The notes under the pieces are model-generated. The model had not been told where the DNA came from. It saw only the letters and a list, made by a program, of their open reading frames with translations, and did no database searches. Both the position numbers and the translations under genes were made by a program. Shown here piece after piece: positions 63,845 through 64,000 of a stretch of DNA of 64,000 bases. The stretch comes from an uncultured Chlorobiota bacterium (GTDB taxonomy: Bacteria > Bacteroidota > Ignavibacteria > UBA10030 > UBA6906), in the NCBI GenBank assembly GCA_900696645.1, contig CAADGV010000007.1, positions 310,001 through 374,000 of the forward strand, given 5' to 3'. The stretch's first letter is position 1. Each line of letters opens with the position of its first letter.

Positions 63845-64000
63845 AATCCATTCTCGTTGTTGATGATGACAAGGCAATACGCGATTCGCTCCGCATGATT
63901 CTGCAGTACGCAAAGTACGACGTTCACTTTGCAGAGGACGGTATGTCGGCATTGTCGCAACTTGCGGCTTTGCAGTTTGACCTTGTTCTGCTTGATATCA
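63841..64000 (+). CDS. Response regulator, partial (cut by the window end)
   Basis: The first 53 codons are visible: MKSILVVDDDKAIRDSLRM starts a receiver domain with the acidic pocket, and the phosphoacceptor Asp appears in LVLLDI at the end. Output domain and length are unknown. It overlaps the preceding gene by four bases. Confidence 0.9.
   Translation, partial: MKSILVVDDDKAIRDSLRMILQYAKYDVHFAEDGMSALSQLAALQFDLVLLDI

Noticed and set aside
1-64000. tRNA genes, insertion sequences, prophage or CRISPR arrays
   Set aside because: None recognised in the intergenic regions on either strand; most gaps are too short to hold them.

Overview
The window is about 52% GC by eye, gene-dense, and reads as chromosome from a flagellated, Gram-negative, didermic bacterium. 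The OmpA protein with thrombospondin-3 repeats, the DUF3078 protein, the long Nif3 and the flagellar P/L-ring genes fit the Bacteroidota/Chlorobiota/Ignavibacteriota (FCB) area better than Proteobacteria. This placement is inference. Many genes have a GGAG-type ribosome site, and GTG or TTG starts occur.

1-26230 (+): one almost gapless flagellar supercluster. It runs fliL-M-N-O-P-Q-R-flhB-A-F-G, a small membrane protein, fliA, an HDOD protein, a GAF histidine kinase, a membrane protein with a duplicated helical motif, flgF-G-A-H-I-J-N-K-L, a motAB pair, fliW, csrA, a second motAB pair, and a receiver/degenerate HD-GYP protein. It encodes the C-ring, export gate, number/placement control (FlhF/FlhG), late sigma factor, rod and P/L rings, hook-filament junction, two stator sets and the FliW-CsrA switch. 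No flagellin, hook gene, FlgM or chemotaxis genes are in view.

26248-30742 (-): envelope and maintenance genes (alkyladenine glycosylase, DUF3078 protein, LysM protein, MscL, OmpA/TSP3 protein, STAS protein), separated by clear intrinsic terminators.

30901-35545 (-): the most interesting part. Four tightly packed genes encode a coiled-coil protein, a membrane protein (23-residue Pro repeats, roadblock/longin-like domain, one TM, two BON-like domains, OmpA domain), a Rab-like small GTPase with Ser in place of the catalytic Gln, and a PAS-PAS-sigma54 activator. I read this as a candidate envelope-to-transcription signalling relay built around a eukaryote-like GTPase.

35612-43100 (-): an acylating aldehyde dehydrogenase, an outer-membrane-like protein, ruvB-ruvA-ruvC-yebC, then a restriction-modification pair. 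The endonuclease has an active-site layout like the Cfr10I/NgoMIV/EcoRII (CCGG) group.

43149-48167 (-): recJ, the RNase P RNA gene, a coiled-coil/zinc-ribbon protein, Nif3, a tiny transcription unit (promoter, 30-residue ORF, terminator), and a receiver fused to a kinase dimerisation domain with no ATPase domain.

48480-64000 (+): two response regulators (one an NtrC type with GAFTNA instead of GAFTGA), glutaryl-CoA dehydrogenase-like enzyme, guaB, an M24 peptidase, glycosyltransferases, purD, an epimerase, meaB, a second acyl-CoA dehydrogenase, a biotin-dependent carboxyltransferase, an exported protein of unknown function, and a response regulator cut by the window end.
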